In this document: positions 34,657-42,814 of the stretch, piece after piece | Numbering within the stretch: the stretch's first letter is position 1 | Layout of the letters: each line of letters begins with the position of its first letter | Source of the DNA: Flammeovirga sp. OC4 | GTDB lineage: Bacteria; Bacteroidota; Bacteroidia; Cytophagales; Flammeovirgaceae | DNA length: 50,816 nucleotides | Direction: 5' to 3' | Assembly: GCF_000812565.1 (NCBI RefSeq) | Contig: NZ_JTAM01000077.1 | Location: forward strand, 1 to 50,816 | Translations under genes and position numbers: made by a program | Notes under the pieces: generated by a model | Databases searched by the model: none | Told to the model about the DNA's origin: nothing | What the model saw: only the letters and a program-made list of their open reading frames with translations

Positions 34657-35070
34657 ATGGAAAGGCATATAACAGTTGTCGTTCTAGCTTCTATTTTCAT
34701 GCTCATCACCCTATTATATGGAAAATATGGTCAGGAAAACTATGTGATGAAAGTCAACAACCCCGAATACTTAGAAGAAGCCTTAACAATGGCTGATTCA
34801 TTGAGTGACAATAAAGAGATCAATCTCCATCAAGCAGAATTAATCATCTGTGGTGAAGCTGTAAAGTCTCTTTTTGATAACGCAGATACCATGAAACTGC
34901 TAGAAGACATCAACTCTGATCAGGTACAGCTTACTTTATGTAAAGGGTCTATCGAAAAACATAAGATCAATTTAGAGGATTTCTCGTTTCCTGTAAATGT
35001 GATTCATGACAGCAAAAAGCGGTATAAAAAATTACAGCATGTTGGATATCAAGAAATAGAATTTTTATAA
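34657..35070 (+). CDS. DsrE-like protein with N-terminal membrane anchor or signal
   Basis: The 137-residue product starts with a hydrophobic segment (about 5-22), either an uncleaved anchor or a signal peptide. The rest resembles the DsrE/DsrF fold: an AELIICGEAVKSLF strand-helix with a Cys at about residue 70, a VQLTLCKGSIEKH segment with a second Cys, and the C-terminal NVIHDSKKRYKKLQHVGYQEI typical of DsrE-like proteins (a short strand, then a helix ending in LQxxGY). Family members move sulphur or act as redox subunits; here export would be unusual. The family call is by pattern only. A strong terminator follows. Confidence 0.6.
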   Translation: MERHITVVVLASIFMLITLLYGKYGQENYVMKVNNPEYLEEALTMADSLSDNKEINLHQAELIICGEAVKSLFDNADTMKLLEDINSDQVQLTLCKGSIEKHKINLEDFSFPVNVIHDSKKRYKKLQHVGYQEIEFL

Positions 35071-35074
35071 AAAA

Positions 35075-35105
35075 GAACCTCTTCCATTACTTTTGGAAGA
35101 GGTTC
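35075..35105. terminator. terminator hairpin between the DsrE-like gene and ahcY
   Basis: A perfect 12-base stem (35075-35086 with 35094-35105, GAACCTCTTCCA/TGGAAGAGGTTC) lies between convergent genes. The run of T residues is short on the plus strand and better on the minus strand (TTTTTTATAAAAATT). Confidence 0.8.
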
Positions 35106-35179
35106 CTGTTTTATAAAAAAAGCGAGCCCAAATGAATGAACTAGCTTAATATTTTATTCAGATAAAGTCTGATTAAATC

Positions 35180-36490
35180 TTAGTAACGGTAGTGCTCCAC
35201 TTTGTAAGGACCTTCTACTTTTACACCGATATAACTTGCTTGATCTTCTGAAAGTGTCTCTAATTCAACACCGATCTTCGCTAAATGAAGTCTTGCTACT
35301 TTCTCATCTAAGTGCTTAGGTAACATGTAAACTTTATTTTCGTACTGATCAGTATTTTGCCATAACTCTAATTGAGCAAGAGTTTGGTTTGTGAAAGAGT
35401 TAGACATTACAAACGAAGGGTGTCCAGTTGCACAACCTAAGTTTACTAATCTACCTTCCGCTAAGATGATCACATCATTTCCTGAAGCAACAGTATACTT
35501 GTCTACTTGAGGTTTGATGTTCACTTTAGTATCACCATAAGTCTCGTTTAACCAAGCCATATCGATTTCGTTGTCGAAGTGACCGATGTTACAAACGATA
35601 GCTTTATCTTTTACTTTTTCGAAGTGACGACCTACAACGATGTCTTTGTTACCAGTTGTAGTAACAACGATATCACCTTCTAAGATAGCGTCATCCATTT
35701 TCTTCACTTCAAAACCGTCCATTGCAGCTTGTAAAGCACAGATAGGATCGATTTCAGTAACGATAACACGAGCACCTGCACCTCTTAATGAAGCCGCAGA
35801 ACCTTTACCTACATCACCGTAACCAGCAACAACTGCAACTTTACCTGCAATCATTACGTCAGTAGCACGACGGATACCGTCTACTAAAGATTCTTTACAT
35901 CCGTATTTGTTATCAAACTTAGACTTAGTTACTGAGTCATTGATGTTGATCGCAGGGATTGGTAAAGTACCGTTTTTCTCACGGTCGTGTAATCTTAATA
36001 CACCTGTAGTAGTTTCTTCAGATAAACCTTTGATACCACTTACTAATTCAGGGTAACGATCGAAAACCATGTTAGTAAGGTCTCCACCATCATCCAAGAT
36101 CATGTTTAGAGGCTTACCATCTTCGAAAGCGTGTAAAGTTTGCTCAATACACCAATCAAACTCTTCTTCAGTTAAACCTTTCCAAGCATAAACTGGAATT
36201 CCCGCCGCTGCAATTGCTGCTGCTGCTTGATCTTGAGTTGAGAAAATGTTACATGAAGACCATGTTACCTCAGCACCCAACTCTACAAGAGTTTCGATTA
36301 AAACTGCTGTTTGAATAGTCATATGAAGACATCCAGCAATTCTAGCTCCTTTCAATGGTTTAGAAGGACCGAACTCTTCTCTTAAAGACATTAAGCCTGG
36401 CATCTCAGCTTCAGCCAACTCAATTTCTTTTCTTCCCCAGTCAGCTAAAGAAATATCTTTAACCTTATATTTAACTGTTGTACTTTCCAC
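35180..36490 (-). CDS. ahcY: adenosylhomocysteinase
   Basis: This enzyme splits S-adenosylhomocysteine to adenosine and homocysteine with bound NAD, keeping methyltransferases uninhibited. Signatures are [33 protein letters not shown], the NAD loop [20 protein letters not shown] and the C-terminal [13 protein letters not shown]. The GTG at 36490 gives 436 residues and a normal start before [23 protein letters not shown] at 36529 would add 13 residues, but a good promoter box (36525-36517) lies inside that extension. No S-adenosylhomocysteine riboswitch is seen. Confidence 0.95.
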   Translation of the reverse strand: MESTTVKYKVKDISLADWGRKEIELAEAEMPGLMSLREEFGPSKPLKGARIAGCLHMTIQTAVLIETLVELGAEVTWSSCNIFSTQDQAAAAIAAAGIPVYAWKGLTEEEFDWCIEQTLHAFEDGKPLNMILDDGGDLTNMVFDRYPELVSGIKGLSEETTTGVLRLHDREKNGTLPIPAININDSVTKSKFDNKYGCKESLVDGIRRATDVMIAGKVAVVAGYGDVGKGSAASLRGAGARVIVTEIDPICALQAAMDGFEVKKMDDAILEGDIVVTTTGNKDIVVGRHFEKVKDKAIVCNIGHFDNEIDMAWLNETYGDTKVNIKPQVDKYTVASGNDVIILAEGRLVNLGCATGHPSFVMSNSFTNQTLAQLELWQNTDQYENKVYMLPKHLDEKVARLHLAKIGVELETLSEDQASYIGVKVEGPYKVEHYRY

Positions 36491-36516
36491 TTGTAAATTA
36501 TTTTTGATTTCTGATT

Positions 36517-36525
36517 GCAAATCTA
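36517..36525 (-). promoter_or_regulatory. -7 box of the ahcY promoter
   Basis: TAGATTTGC on the minus strand matches TAnnTTTG plus the common following C. It lies about 27 bases before the GTG start at 36490. Confidence 0.55.
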
Positions 36526-36772
36526 ACACATTTTTATGATTTAAATTGATACTTAGTTAAATAGTATCATCTTAACACTAGTTTTGAGCGATTTTGTTTA
36601 TTAAATACAACTATTTTTTTCAAAGATTTAGAGATTCATTTAATTTTATAGATGTATCATGTAAATTTCGATACGGAATTAAAATGCTACTATTGTAACA
36701 AACAGATTTGTAGTTTTTTTGATTTTTTAAATACGACTTCTTTTACACTGTTGTGTAACCTTATCAGTACGA

Positions 36773-39589
36773 ATGATTCAGAGTAACAATATATATATTC
36801 TATCTACCTTAATCTTGATGTGTAATTTTTCTTTATCGAATATTTCTTTCGGTGCGGAAAAGGACAGCCTATTCAATCAACTTACCTTAGAACAGAAAAT
36901 TGGTCAACTTATTTTTGCCCTGCCCCAACAAAATGACAAAGAGATTAAGGCATTAGGAAGGGAAAATAAATTAGGAGGTGTGGTATTTGACAAATACTGC
37001 TCAAAAAACACCTACACCTATTTCAATAACTTAAACAAACTTCCTAATAAAGTACCTGTACTCTTAGGAACAAGGTCTCAAGATGCCATACATTGCCTGG
37101 ATAACAACTATACGATCTTACCGGACAAATTTCATCTTAGTGCTATTGGAAGCAATATTTTCACCTACAATACCTACAATGAAATTGGCAAAATCAACAA
37201 GAAATTAAATATCGATTTTTTCTTAGCTGAAACATTATCCATACAGCATCACAATAGTTCCAAACTTTATGGTTTTGGAAGTGACCCCAATAATGTACTT
37301 GAAAAAAATCACGCAGCATTAAAAGGTCTTCATCAATCTGAAATATTGACGGGCACAACTCTACCTGTCGCCTCAGATTTTCATGAAACACTCAACAGTA
37401 ATGAACAGCAAATCTTAAAACAACTTCTTAAAGACAGCTTAAATATTATCACTCCTTCTGAAGTATTGTTTGAAGTATCATTGTTCAATACATCTTTTAT
37501 TCATTTCGTAAAAGATTCTCTTTCGTTTGATGGATTGATCTTTACGGGTGATTTATCGGCAGGGGCAACGATACAAACCACACAAAGAAATGCTATTGAA
37601 GCTTTAAAACGAGGACATGATGTTTTGGTACTTTCTGATCATCATTTAGAAGTCATTAAAGCCATTAAAAGTGCCGTAAGACAAGGTACTTTAGCTATGG
37701 AAATTATTGATGAGCATTTTCAGAAAATCAAGAAGTATAAAATAGAAAAAGACACTCACATCATTGAGTATTCTAATCCTCATGAATTAGATGCGATTGG
37801 TTCAGAAACCTATGAGAAATCTGTCACCGTACTTTCTAACCTTGACAGCATTATACCTCTACCTAGTCTTAATACAAAGAAATATCAGCTGATCAGTATC
37901 GGTACTCGAAAAACAGAAGATGTATTTGCCAATACCATGAAGATGTTTATTGATTATGATTATCATCAAATTGAACATTCTAGTTTTTCAACAGCTCAAG
38001 TCAATTTACTTTTAGAAACCTGTGCTAAAAAAGATATTGTTCTCATCAATATTATATGTCACCAAGAAAACTCTAAGCACCGATTTGGAGTAAGTTACGC
38101 TACCGAACAACTGATTGAACAATTACAACAGAAAACCAATGTGATTGTAGTTTTAAGTGGTCAGCCTAATGGTTTAAAATACCTTTCGAATACAAGAAAT
38201 TTAGTCCTCAACTACTCCACTACTCCTTACGCACAAAAAGCAAATGCACAAGTGATTGCAGGTGCATTGGCAGCAAATGGAAAATTACCCGTAAGTATCA
38301 CTGATCGCTTTGTGGTCAATACAGGGGAGAAAATCAAAAACTTTGGAAGATTAGGTTATGGAAAACCGGAACAAGTAGGTCTGAACGGTGAAGTATTAAG
38401 TCATTTGATAGACAGTATTGCCAATCAAGCCATCTTTATGGAAGCTACTCCAGGTTGCCAAGTTGTAGTGGCAAAGAATGGGAAAATTGTTTTCGAAAAA
38501 TCATATGGTTATTTCACATATGAAAAAGAAGTTCCTGTCACCAATCAAACCGTTTATGATATTGCCTCGGTTACAAAAGTAGCCTCTACTACTCAAGCTT
38601 TAATGATGCTTGATTATAAGGATAGCATCAACGTAAACAGCAGGCTAAAAGAATATCTTCCTGAAACAGACTCTACCAATAAAGGAAATATCCGATTGAT
38701 TCAATTTCTTACACATACTGCACCGCTAAGAGGAGGTTATTACTTTTGGGGACATGCTTATGATAAGGAAACTAAGAAATACAATCCTACTTATTTGAGT
38801 CAGATTAAAAAAGATGGATTCTCTGTACAAGTCACGCCTGATTTATTTGCGACAGATAGTATCAAAGATACCATGTGGAAATGGTTGCTAGAATCTCCTA
38901 TTTCTACCAGAAGAAAATATACTTCCGAAATCTATAGGTATTGGTACAGTGATTTGGGGTATTATTTCCTGCAAAGAGTCATAGAAAGCAAAACGCGTAT
39001 GCCTTTGGATCAATTTGTACAGGATAGTCTTTACAATCCATTAGGAACAAGAACATTGGGTTATTTGCCTTTAAAGAGAGTGAATATATCTAGAATTCCA
39101 CCTACTGAAATGGACATCAACTACCGACAGTCTTTAATCAAAGGATACGTTCATGATCCTTCAGCAGACTTGATGGGTGGCGTTGGTGGACATGCAGGTG
39201 TTTTCTCCAATGCTCACGACCTCGCTATTTTAATGCAAATGAACCTTCAAAATGGTTCTTATGGAGAAAGAAGATACTTTGATCAAGCGACTCTTAATAA
39301 GTACAACCGTCAGCCCTACCTACATTTCAAAAATAGAAGAGGTTTGGGATGGGATAAGCCTCCTAAAAAAGGAGACACTGGCAATACGGCACCTGAAGCT
39401 CCAAAAGCTACATTTGGACATACCGGTTTTACGGGTACATGTGCTTGGGTAGATCCCGATAATCAAATTGTGTACGTCTTTCTGTCCAACAGAGTGTACC
39501 CTACAGCAAGAAATAACAAATTAGCCAAAGAAAATATTAGAGAGAATATTCAGTCTGCGATCTACAAAGCAATGGAAACGAGCAGATAA
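36773..39589 (+). CDS. GH3-like domain fused to a beta-lactamase-type serine hydrolase
   Basis: The 938-residue secreted protein has a signal peptide (cleavage near residue 27). Residues about 35-325 resemble a glycoside hydrolase family 3 N-domain (LTLEQKIGQLIFAL, LGGVVFD, FDGLIFTGD with Asp260). Residues 370-530 are the GH3 C-type domain. Residues about 540-930 are a class C beta-lactamase/serine hydrolase domain with S-x-x-K at 599-602 (ASVTK), Y-S-D in WYSDLGYYFL and HTG in FGHTGFTG. The GH3 KHFPGHG loop with the His/Asp acid-base is not seen; VASDFHETL stands in its place. Such fusions occur in other Bacteroidota. A cell-wall amidase or esterase role is inference. Confidence 0.85.
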   Translation: MIQSNNIYILSTLILMCNFSLSNISFGAEKDSLFNQLTLEQKIGQLIFALPQQNDKEIKALGRENKLGGVVFDKYCSKNTYTYFNNLNKLPNKVPVLLGTRSQDAIHCLDNNYTILPDKFHLSAIGSNIFTYNTYNEIGKINKKLNIDFFLAETLSIQHHNSSKLYGFGSDPNNVLEKNHAALKGLHQSEILTGTTLPVASDFHETLNSNEQQILKQLLKDSLNIITPSEVLFEVSLFNTSFIHFVKDSLSFDGLIFTGDLSAGATIQTTQRNAIEALKRGHDVLVLSDHHLEVIKAIKSAVRQGTLAMEIIDEHFQKIKKYKIEKDTHIIEYSNPHELDAIGSETYEKSVTVLSNLDSIIPLPSLNTKKYQLISIGTRKTEDVFANTMKMFIDYDYHQIEHSSFSTAQVNLLLETCAKKDIVLINIICHQENSKHRFGVSYATEQLIEQLQQKTNVIVVLSGQPNGLKYLSNTRNLVLNYSTTPYAQKANAQVIAGALAANGKLPVSITDRFVVNTGEKIKNFGRLGYGKPEQVGLNGEVLSHLIDSIANQAIFMEATPGCQVVVAKNGKIVFEKSYGYFTYEKEVPVTNQTVYDIASVTKVASTTQALMMLDYKDSINVNSRLKEYLPETDSTNKGNIRLIQFLTHTAPLRGGYYFWGHAYDKETKKYNPTYLSQIKKDGFSVQVTPDLFATDSIKDTMWKWLLESPISTRRKYTSEIYRYWYSDLGYYFLQRVIESKTRMPLDQFVQDSLYNPLGTRTLGYLPLKRVNISRIPPTEMDINYRQSLIKGYVHDPSADLMGGVGGHAGVFSNAHDLAILMQMNLQNGSYGERRYFDQATLNKYNRQPYLHFKNRRGLGWDKPPKKGDTGNTAPEAPKATFGHTGFTGTCAWVDPDNQIVYVFLSNRVYPTARNNKLAKENIRENIQSAIYKAMETSR

Positions 39590-39632
39590 AATAAAATATT
39601 GACGTTTATTATTAATATAATACGCTCAATAA

Positions 39633-39664
39633 TTTGGTTTGTAAAAAATATCTCTCTACTTTTG
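39633..39664 (+). promoter_or_regulatory. promoter of the tRNA-Arg pair
   Basis: TTTG (39633-39636), 20 bases, then TACTTTTG (39657-39664) closely match the Bacteroidota consensus. The start region reads CATCGCTTTAAAGG, like rpsP. Confidence 0.75.
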
Positions 39665-39694
39665 CATCGCTTTAAAGGAAAAAGCACCTCAAAT

Positions 39695-39768
39695 GGCTCC
39701 GTAGCTCAACTGAATAGAGCATCACATTACGGCTGTGAAGGTTCCAGGTTTGAATCCTGGCGGGGTCA
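39695..39768 (+). tRNA. tRNA-Arg (anticodon ACG), copy 1
   Basis: A 74-base cloverleaf: acceptor GGCTCCG/CGGGGTC (with G-T pairs), D stem GCTC/GAGC, anticodon stem TCACA/TGTGA with loop TTACGGC giving anticodon ACG, T stem CCAGG/CCTGG with loop TTTGAAT, discriminator A. The 3' CCA is not encoded. Confidence 0.95.
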
Positions 39769-39792
39769 CAATCTTTTTCCTAAAGAGCAAAT

Positions 39793-39866
39793 GGTTCCGT
39801 AGCTCAACTGAATAGAGCATCACATTACGGCTGTGAAGGTTCCAGGTTTGAATCCTGGCGGGATCA
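39793..39866 (+). tRNA. tRNA-Arg (anticodon ACG), copy 2
   Basis: It is nearly identical to copy 1, 98 bases downstream; the differences are two bases in the acceptor stem (GGTTCCG/CGGGATC). One base is changed on each strand of that stem and pairing is kept. Anticodon ACG, discriminator A, CCA not encoded. It is followed by a strong terminator. Confidence 0.95.
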
Positions 39867-39868
39867 CT

Positions 39869-39904
39869 AAAAAAGGTCAGAATCGTAAGATTTTGACCTT
39901 TTTT
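39869..39904 (+). terminator. Rho-independent terminator of the tRNA pair
   Basis: A 16-base stem with one G-T pair (39869-39884 with 39889-39904) and a GTAA loop includes the A and T tracts at its base and is followed by TGTTTTT. Confidence 0.9.
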
Positions 39905-39950
39905 GTTTTTAGAGAGTTTATGATTGTTTTTTCTTTTTAAGTACAAAGCC

Positions 39951-39984
39951 AAAAATAAATTATAGTTAATTCTAATTTATTTTT
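39951..39984. repeat. AT-only inverted repeat
   Basis: A perfect 12-base inverted repeat made only of A and T (39951-39962 with 39973-39984, ten-base loop) lies between the tRNA terminator and the leftward lipoprotein gene. It may end the lipoprotein transcript from about 110 bases away; no other role is visible. Confidence 0.55.
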
Positions 39985-40095
39985 TGTGAGTACAACGCTA
40001 AAAAACGTATGAATAGTGGTTCTATTGAAAGTTTTTTGAAGGAAGTAATCGCAAAATAATAAATAGAATTAGTGTCAGATATTTTTAATTTGTAC

Positions 40096-41046
40096 TTAAA
40101 TCGACAGTTCCCCATTTAATATCACTTCCATTTTCTCCGGAAAAAATAGATCTTCATCATAAAAAAGAACATTCTCAATCGGGAGTTTTATCTCATTAGG
40201 TGCATTATCAAGTTCTAAATTGGTATTTATACTCATTCTTTTACCTTTCGCTAACCCTATCTTTTCATTAAATGAAGTCCATGCTACAGCTTCTTTTTGT
40301 TGGTCAATATAAAGGTGAGGAACTGGAGCAGTGATCCATAAATCCAACTCTGTATGATTGATCCAAGTGATTGTAAGGTTTAGTGTTTTCCCATCATAAA
40401 TACAATCAACATGACTGATCAAACCCGCCACATTCAATTCATTTTCTGAAATAATAATACCTTCTGCTCCTCTATTATCTCGTTTTGATTTTAGTTTTTC
40501 CTTTAAATGGGCACTGACCTTCTCTTCTAGCATCAAGTTCTTTGGTGAGAAGTGATAGCTTTTTTGATTAGAAACATAAGGGAAGGTCTCTAAATAATAA
40601 TTATATACTTTTGAATCGAGTTGGAAGCGAAGGTACTGTAATTGTCCTTTCTCCTGATAACTGATCATGTAACTTCCTCTAAGAGGCCCTTTATCCTTAA
40701 TTTGAGCGTATTTTAATGTATTATTATGAGGTCTGATGGTATGAGATATCGTGGTGTCATTTTCCACCCAAACTCTTTCTGAAATCAGATGTGCCGCTGG
40801 TCTACTATCAACCGTTGACAATACCAAAGGTTCCAAATACCCTTCACCCTCATAGTTTATCGTATAAATCAGTTCATGTGAATCGGGTATGGCCTTGATC
40901 GTAATGAGGCAGGGATTGTCATGCATTTTAAGGGTGGACTGATGGGTTTCATAATGCCATTGATCCTGCTCTTGTGCAGCCTCTTTTTGTGAATGCTGCA
41001 CATTACAAGCTGTAAATAAAAAAAGAAAAGGGATTAAAACTTTCAT
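40096..41046 (-). CDS. lipoprotein of unknown function downstream of the amylase
   Basis: The 316-residue product has a lipoprotein signal with a LFTAC lipobox, Cys14. The mature protein is beta-rich (for example LNLTITWINHTELDLWITAPVP near residue 225), with the look of immunoglobulin-like or DUF-type envelope domains. No family is recognised. Its start lies 66 bases after the amylase stop, with a strong terminator hairpin between, so it is probably expressed by read-through at a lower level, or from an unseen promoter. Being in line with the amylase it may help starch binding or processing; this is inference. Confidence 0.72.
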   Translation of the reverse strand: MKVLIPFLFLFTACNVQHSQKEAAQEQDQWHYETHQSTLKMHDNPCLITIKAIPDSHELIYTINYEGEGYLEPLVLSTVDSRPAAHLISERVWVENDTTISHTIRPHNNTLKYAQIKDKGPLRGSYMISYQEKGQLQYLRFQLDSKVYNYYLETFPYVSNQKSYHFSPKNLMLEEKVSAHLKEKLKSKRDNRGAEGIIISENELNVAGLISHVDCIYDGKTLNLTITWINHTELDLWITAPVPHLYIDQQKEAVAWTSFNEKIGLAKGKRMSINTNLELDNAPNEIKLPIENVLFYDEDLFFPEKMEVILNGELSI

Positions 41047-41050
41047 CGGC

Positions 41051-41090
41051 TTAAAAAGAAAAGGAGTACCTGAAAATATTTCAGGTACTC
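41051..41090 (-). terminator. terminator between the amylase and lipoprotein genes
   Basis: A perfect 12-base stem with a three-base loop (41064-41075 with 41079-41090, GAGTACCTGAAA/TTTCAGGTACTC) is followed on the minus strand by CCTTTTCTTTTTAAG. It begins about 23 bases after the amylase stop and would reduce transcription of the lipoprotein gene. Confidence 0.85.
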
Positions 41091-41112
41091 GAAAACTAAC
41101 TTGAAATGATAA

Positions 41113-42552
41113 TTACTTCGTTGACCAGATCGAGAAACTTCTCGGAGGACATTGGATTTTCACCCAAGTACCACCTTGCGTCCAAGGTTCCCAATTAGAG
41201 TGTCCAGTATAATCTTTGATCTGTCTATTACTCCAGTTCGTTGGAATCCAACGCTCTTGCCAGTTATCGGAGTTATTGATGTAAACAACTAGTCCAGGGT
41301 TACCATTGTATCCATTTCTTCTTGCGATATATTCGTCATTATCTACATGAAGAATTGAGGTATTACCTGTTGCAAAGCTTTTGTGAATCCATAATAGGTT
41401 ATCCATCATGTTTCTGTCTAACCATTCTTCATAATCTTGGTAGAACAAACAAGGGTATCCTTCATGCGTTAGGATATAAGCGTAAGCCAAGTGTTTGTTC
41501 CAAATCTCATCTGTATCGTGATTTGCTACGAATGTTACAGCTCTGTAACTATCTTTTTTCCATAACATATCGCTATTGAGCTCCCAAAGGTTGTTCCCGT
41601 CAAATGCTCTCTTCATTGCATAATATGCAGCAAAGTCAAAAGCAGCTGACTTTCTATCTGTATTGTCTACCCACCATTTTAGTGTATTGGCATTTCCATC
41701 CCAAAGTTCACCTACGGCAAAACCACCTACATGATTCATCCACTCTTTAACGACCCAGCCGCCAAAGCCTTTCACATAATCAAATCTCCAACCATCAAAA
41801 CCTAGATCGTTTTTGTAGTATTTTCCAACACTTTCGTTACTTCTCCATAACCAATCCTGTACGTAACCTTTTACGTGGCTTAAGTCAGGGAACCCTCCAA
41901 ATACGCCTTCGTCATTGTTAGCATCTAAGTTCGGGTGGAAATCATTGTAAGTTCTGAAGAATTTACCTGATGCAGGCTCAAACTTTGTCCAAGTATCAGT
42001 ACCCGTGTAAGGGTTCGCTTCTAGTTGTCCTCCACTGTTGTGGTTCAATACAATATCAGCATACACTTCCATGTTTTGATTGTGTGCTTCACCAATCAAT
42101 GATCTCAATTCAGAACCAGAACCAAATCTTGTTTCTGTTGAGCCCATTTGGTTGTAATCACCAAAGTCAAAGTAATCCATTGGATCATACCCCATTGAGA
42201 AAGGACCGTTTTGTGCTTTTGAAGCGGGTGGTAACCAAATTGAACCAATCCCCTGATTGCTCCAAGCGTCTAGTTTACCTTTTACGGTATTCCACCAGTT
42301 ACCTCCTGCTGGAACATCCCAATAAAACGCTTGCATCATTACAGGTCCACCTGGGCTACTATAATATCTTGCGTTGGACTTTTCGTTGGTTACAAATGGT
42401 GCACCGTCGTGGTTGGTCACCTGCAAATCCATGTTTGCTTTAGGTTCATGAGCTGGTATACTACCTTCTTCTTGCTCTAGAAATTGGTTACAAGAAAAAC
42501 TCCCTATGGTAAGAGAGGAAAAAAGTAGAATTGATCTTAAATTCATTTTCAT
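41113..42552 (-). CDS. alpha-amylase lipoprotein, GH13 (archaeal GH13_7-like)
   Basis: This 479-residue enzyme should cut internal alpha-1,4 bonds of starch. A lipoprotein signal ends at Cys21 (IGSFSC), placing it on an envelope membrane, perhaps at the surface. GH13 regions are present: ADIVLNHNSGG (region I), GWRFDYVKG with nucleophile Asp258, GELWD with acid-base Glu282, and FVANHDTD with Asp346. The segments MMQAFYWDVPAGGNWW, SIWLPPASK, MGYDPMDYFDFG, WVVKEW and YQDYEEWL closely match what I recall of Thermococcales GH13_7 alpha-amylases. The C-terminal 80 residues are the beta-sandwich domain. It is the first gene downstream of the CBM-AraC regulator. Confidence 0.93.
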   Translation of the reverse strand: MKMNLRSILLFSSLTIGSFSCNQFLEQEEGSIPAHEPKANMDLQVTNHDGAPFVTNEKSNARYYSSPGGPVMMQAFYWDVPAGGNWWNTVKGKLDAWSNQGIGSIWLPPASKAQNGPFSMGYDPMDYFDFGDYNQMGSTETRFGSGSELRSLIGEAHNQNMEVYADIVLNHNSGGQLEANPYTGTDTWTKFEPASGKFFRTYNDFHPNLDANNDEGVFGGFPDLSHVKGYVQDWLWRSNESVGKYYKNDLGFDGWRFDYVKGFGGWVVKEWMNHVGGFAVGELWDGNANTLKWWVDNTDRKSAAFDFAAYYAMKRAFDGNNLWELNSDMLWKKDSYRAVTFVANHDTDEIWNKHLAYAYILTHEGYPCLFYQDYEEWLDRNMMDNLLWIHKSFATGNTSILHVDNDEYIARRNGYNGNPGLVVYINNSDNWQERWIPTNWSNRQIKDYTGHSNWEPWTQGGTWVKIQCPPRSFSIWSTK

Positions 42553-42610
42553 TTTTACTTAGATTAAACAATGAGCATCTTTTTAAGAGCATGTTTGCTA
42601 AAAAAATGTT

Positions 42611-42656
42611 CAATAGATTGATATTGCAATCTTACACATCTAAACAGGTTGCAATC
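42611..42656. promoter_or_regulatory. candidate operator upstream of the amylase gene
   Basis: TTGCAATC occurs twice as a direct repeat (42624-42631 and 42649-42656, 25 bases apart); the first also forms an inverted repeat GATTG-N6-CAATC (42616-42631). It lies 60-105 bases upstream of the amylase start, next to a minus-strand TTG at 42613-42611. No good -7 box follows, as expected for an activator-dependent promoter. The rest of 42553-42814 is AT-rich; a small inverted repeat ACGTA/TACGT lies at 42759-42773. Confidence 0.4.
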
Positions 42657-42814
42657 GTCTAAGATTCATAAATTGAAATGAATAGGAGCAAAAAACAAGT
42701 CTCAATTAAATAATTTGACACTAATAATACACACTTTATCAATTACTTACACCTTTTTACGTATTTATTACGTTTTATATTATTGAGACCTATTTTTTCT
42801 AAAAGCGATACGTA

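Noticed and set aside
36490-36772. S-adenosylhomocysteine riboswitch before ahcY
   Set aside because: The leader would be only about 20 bases; no structured element is present.
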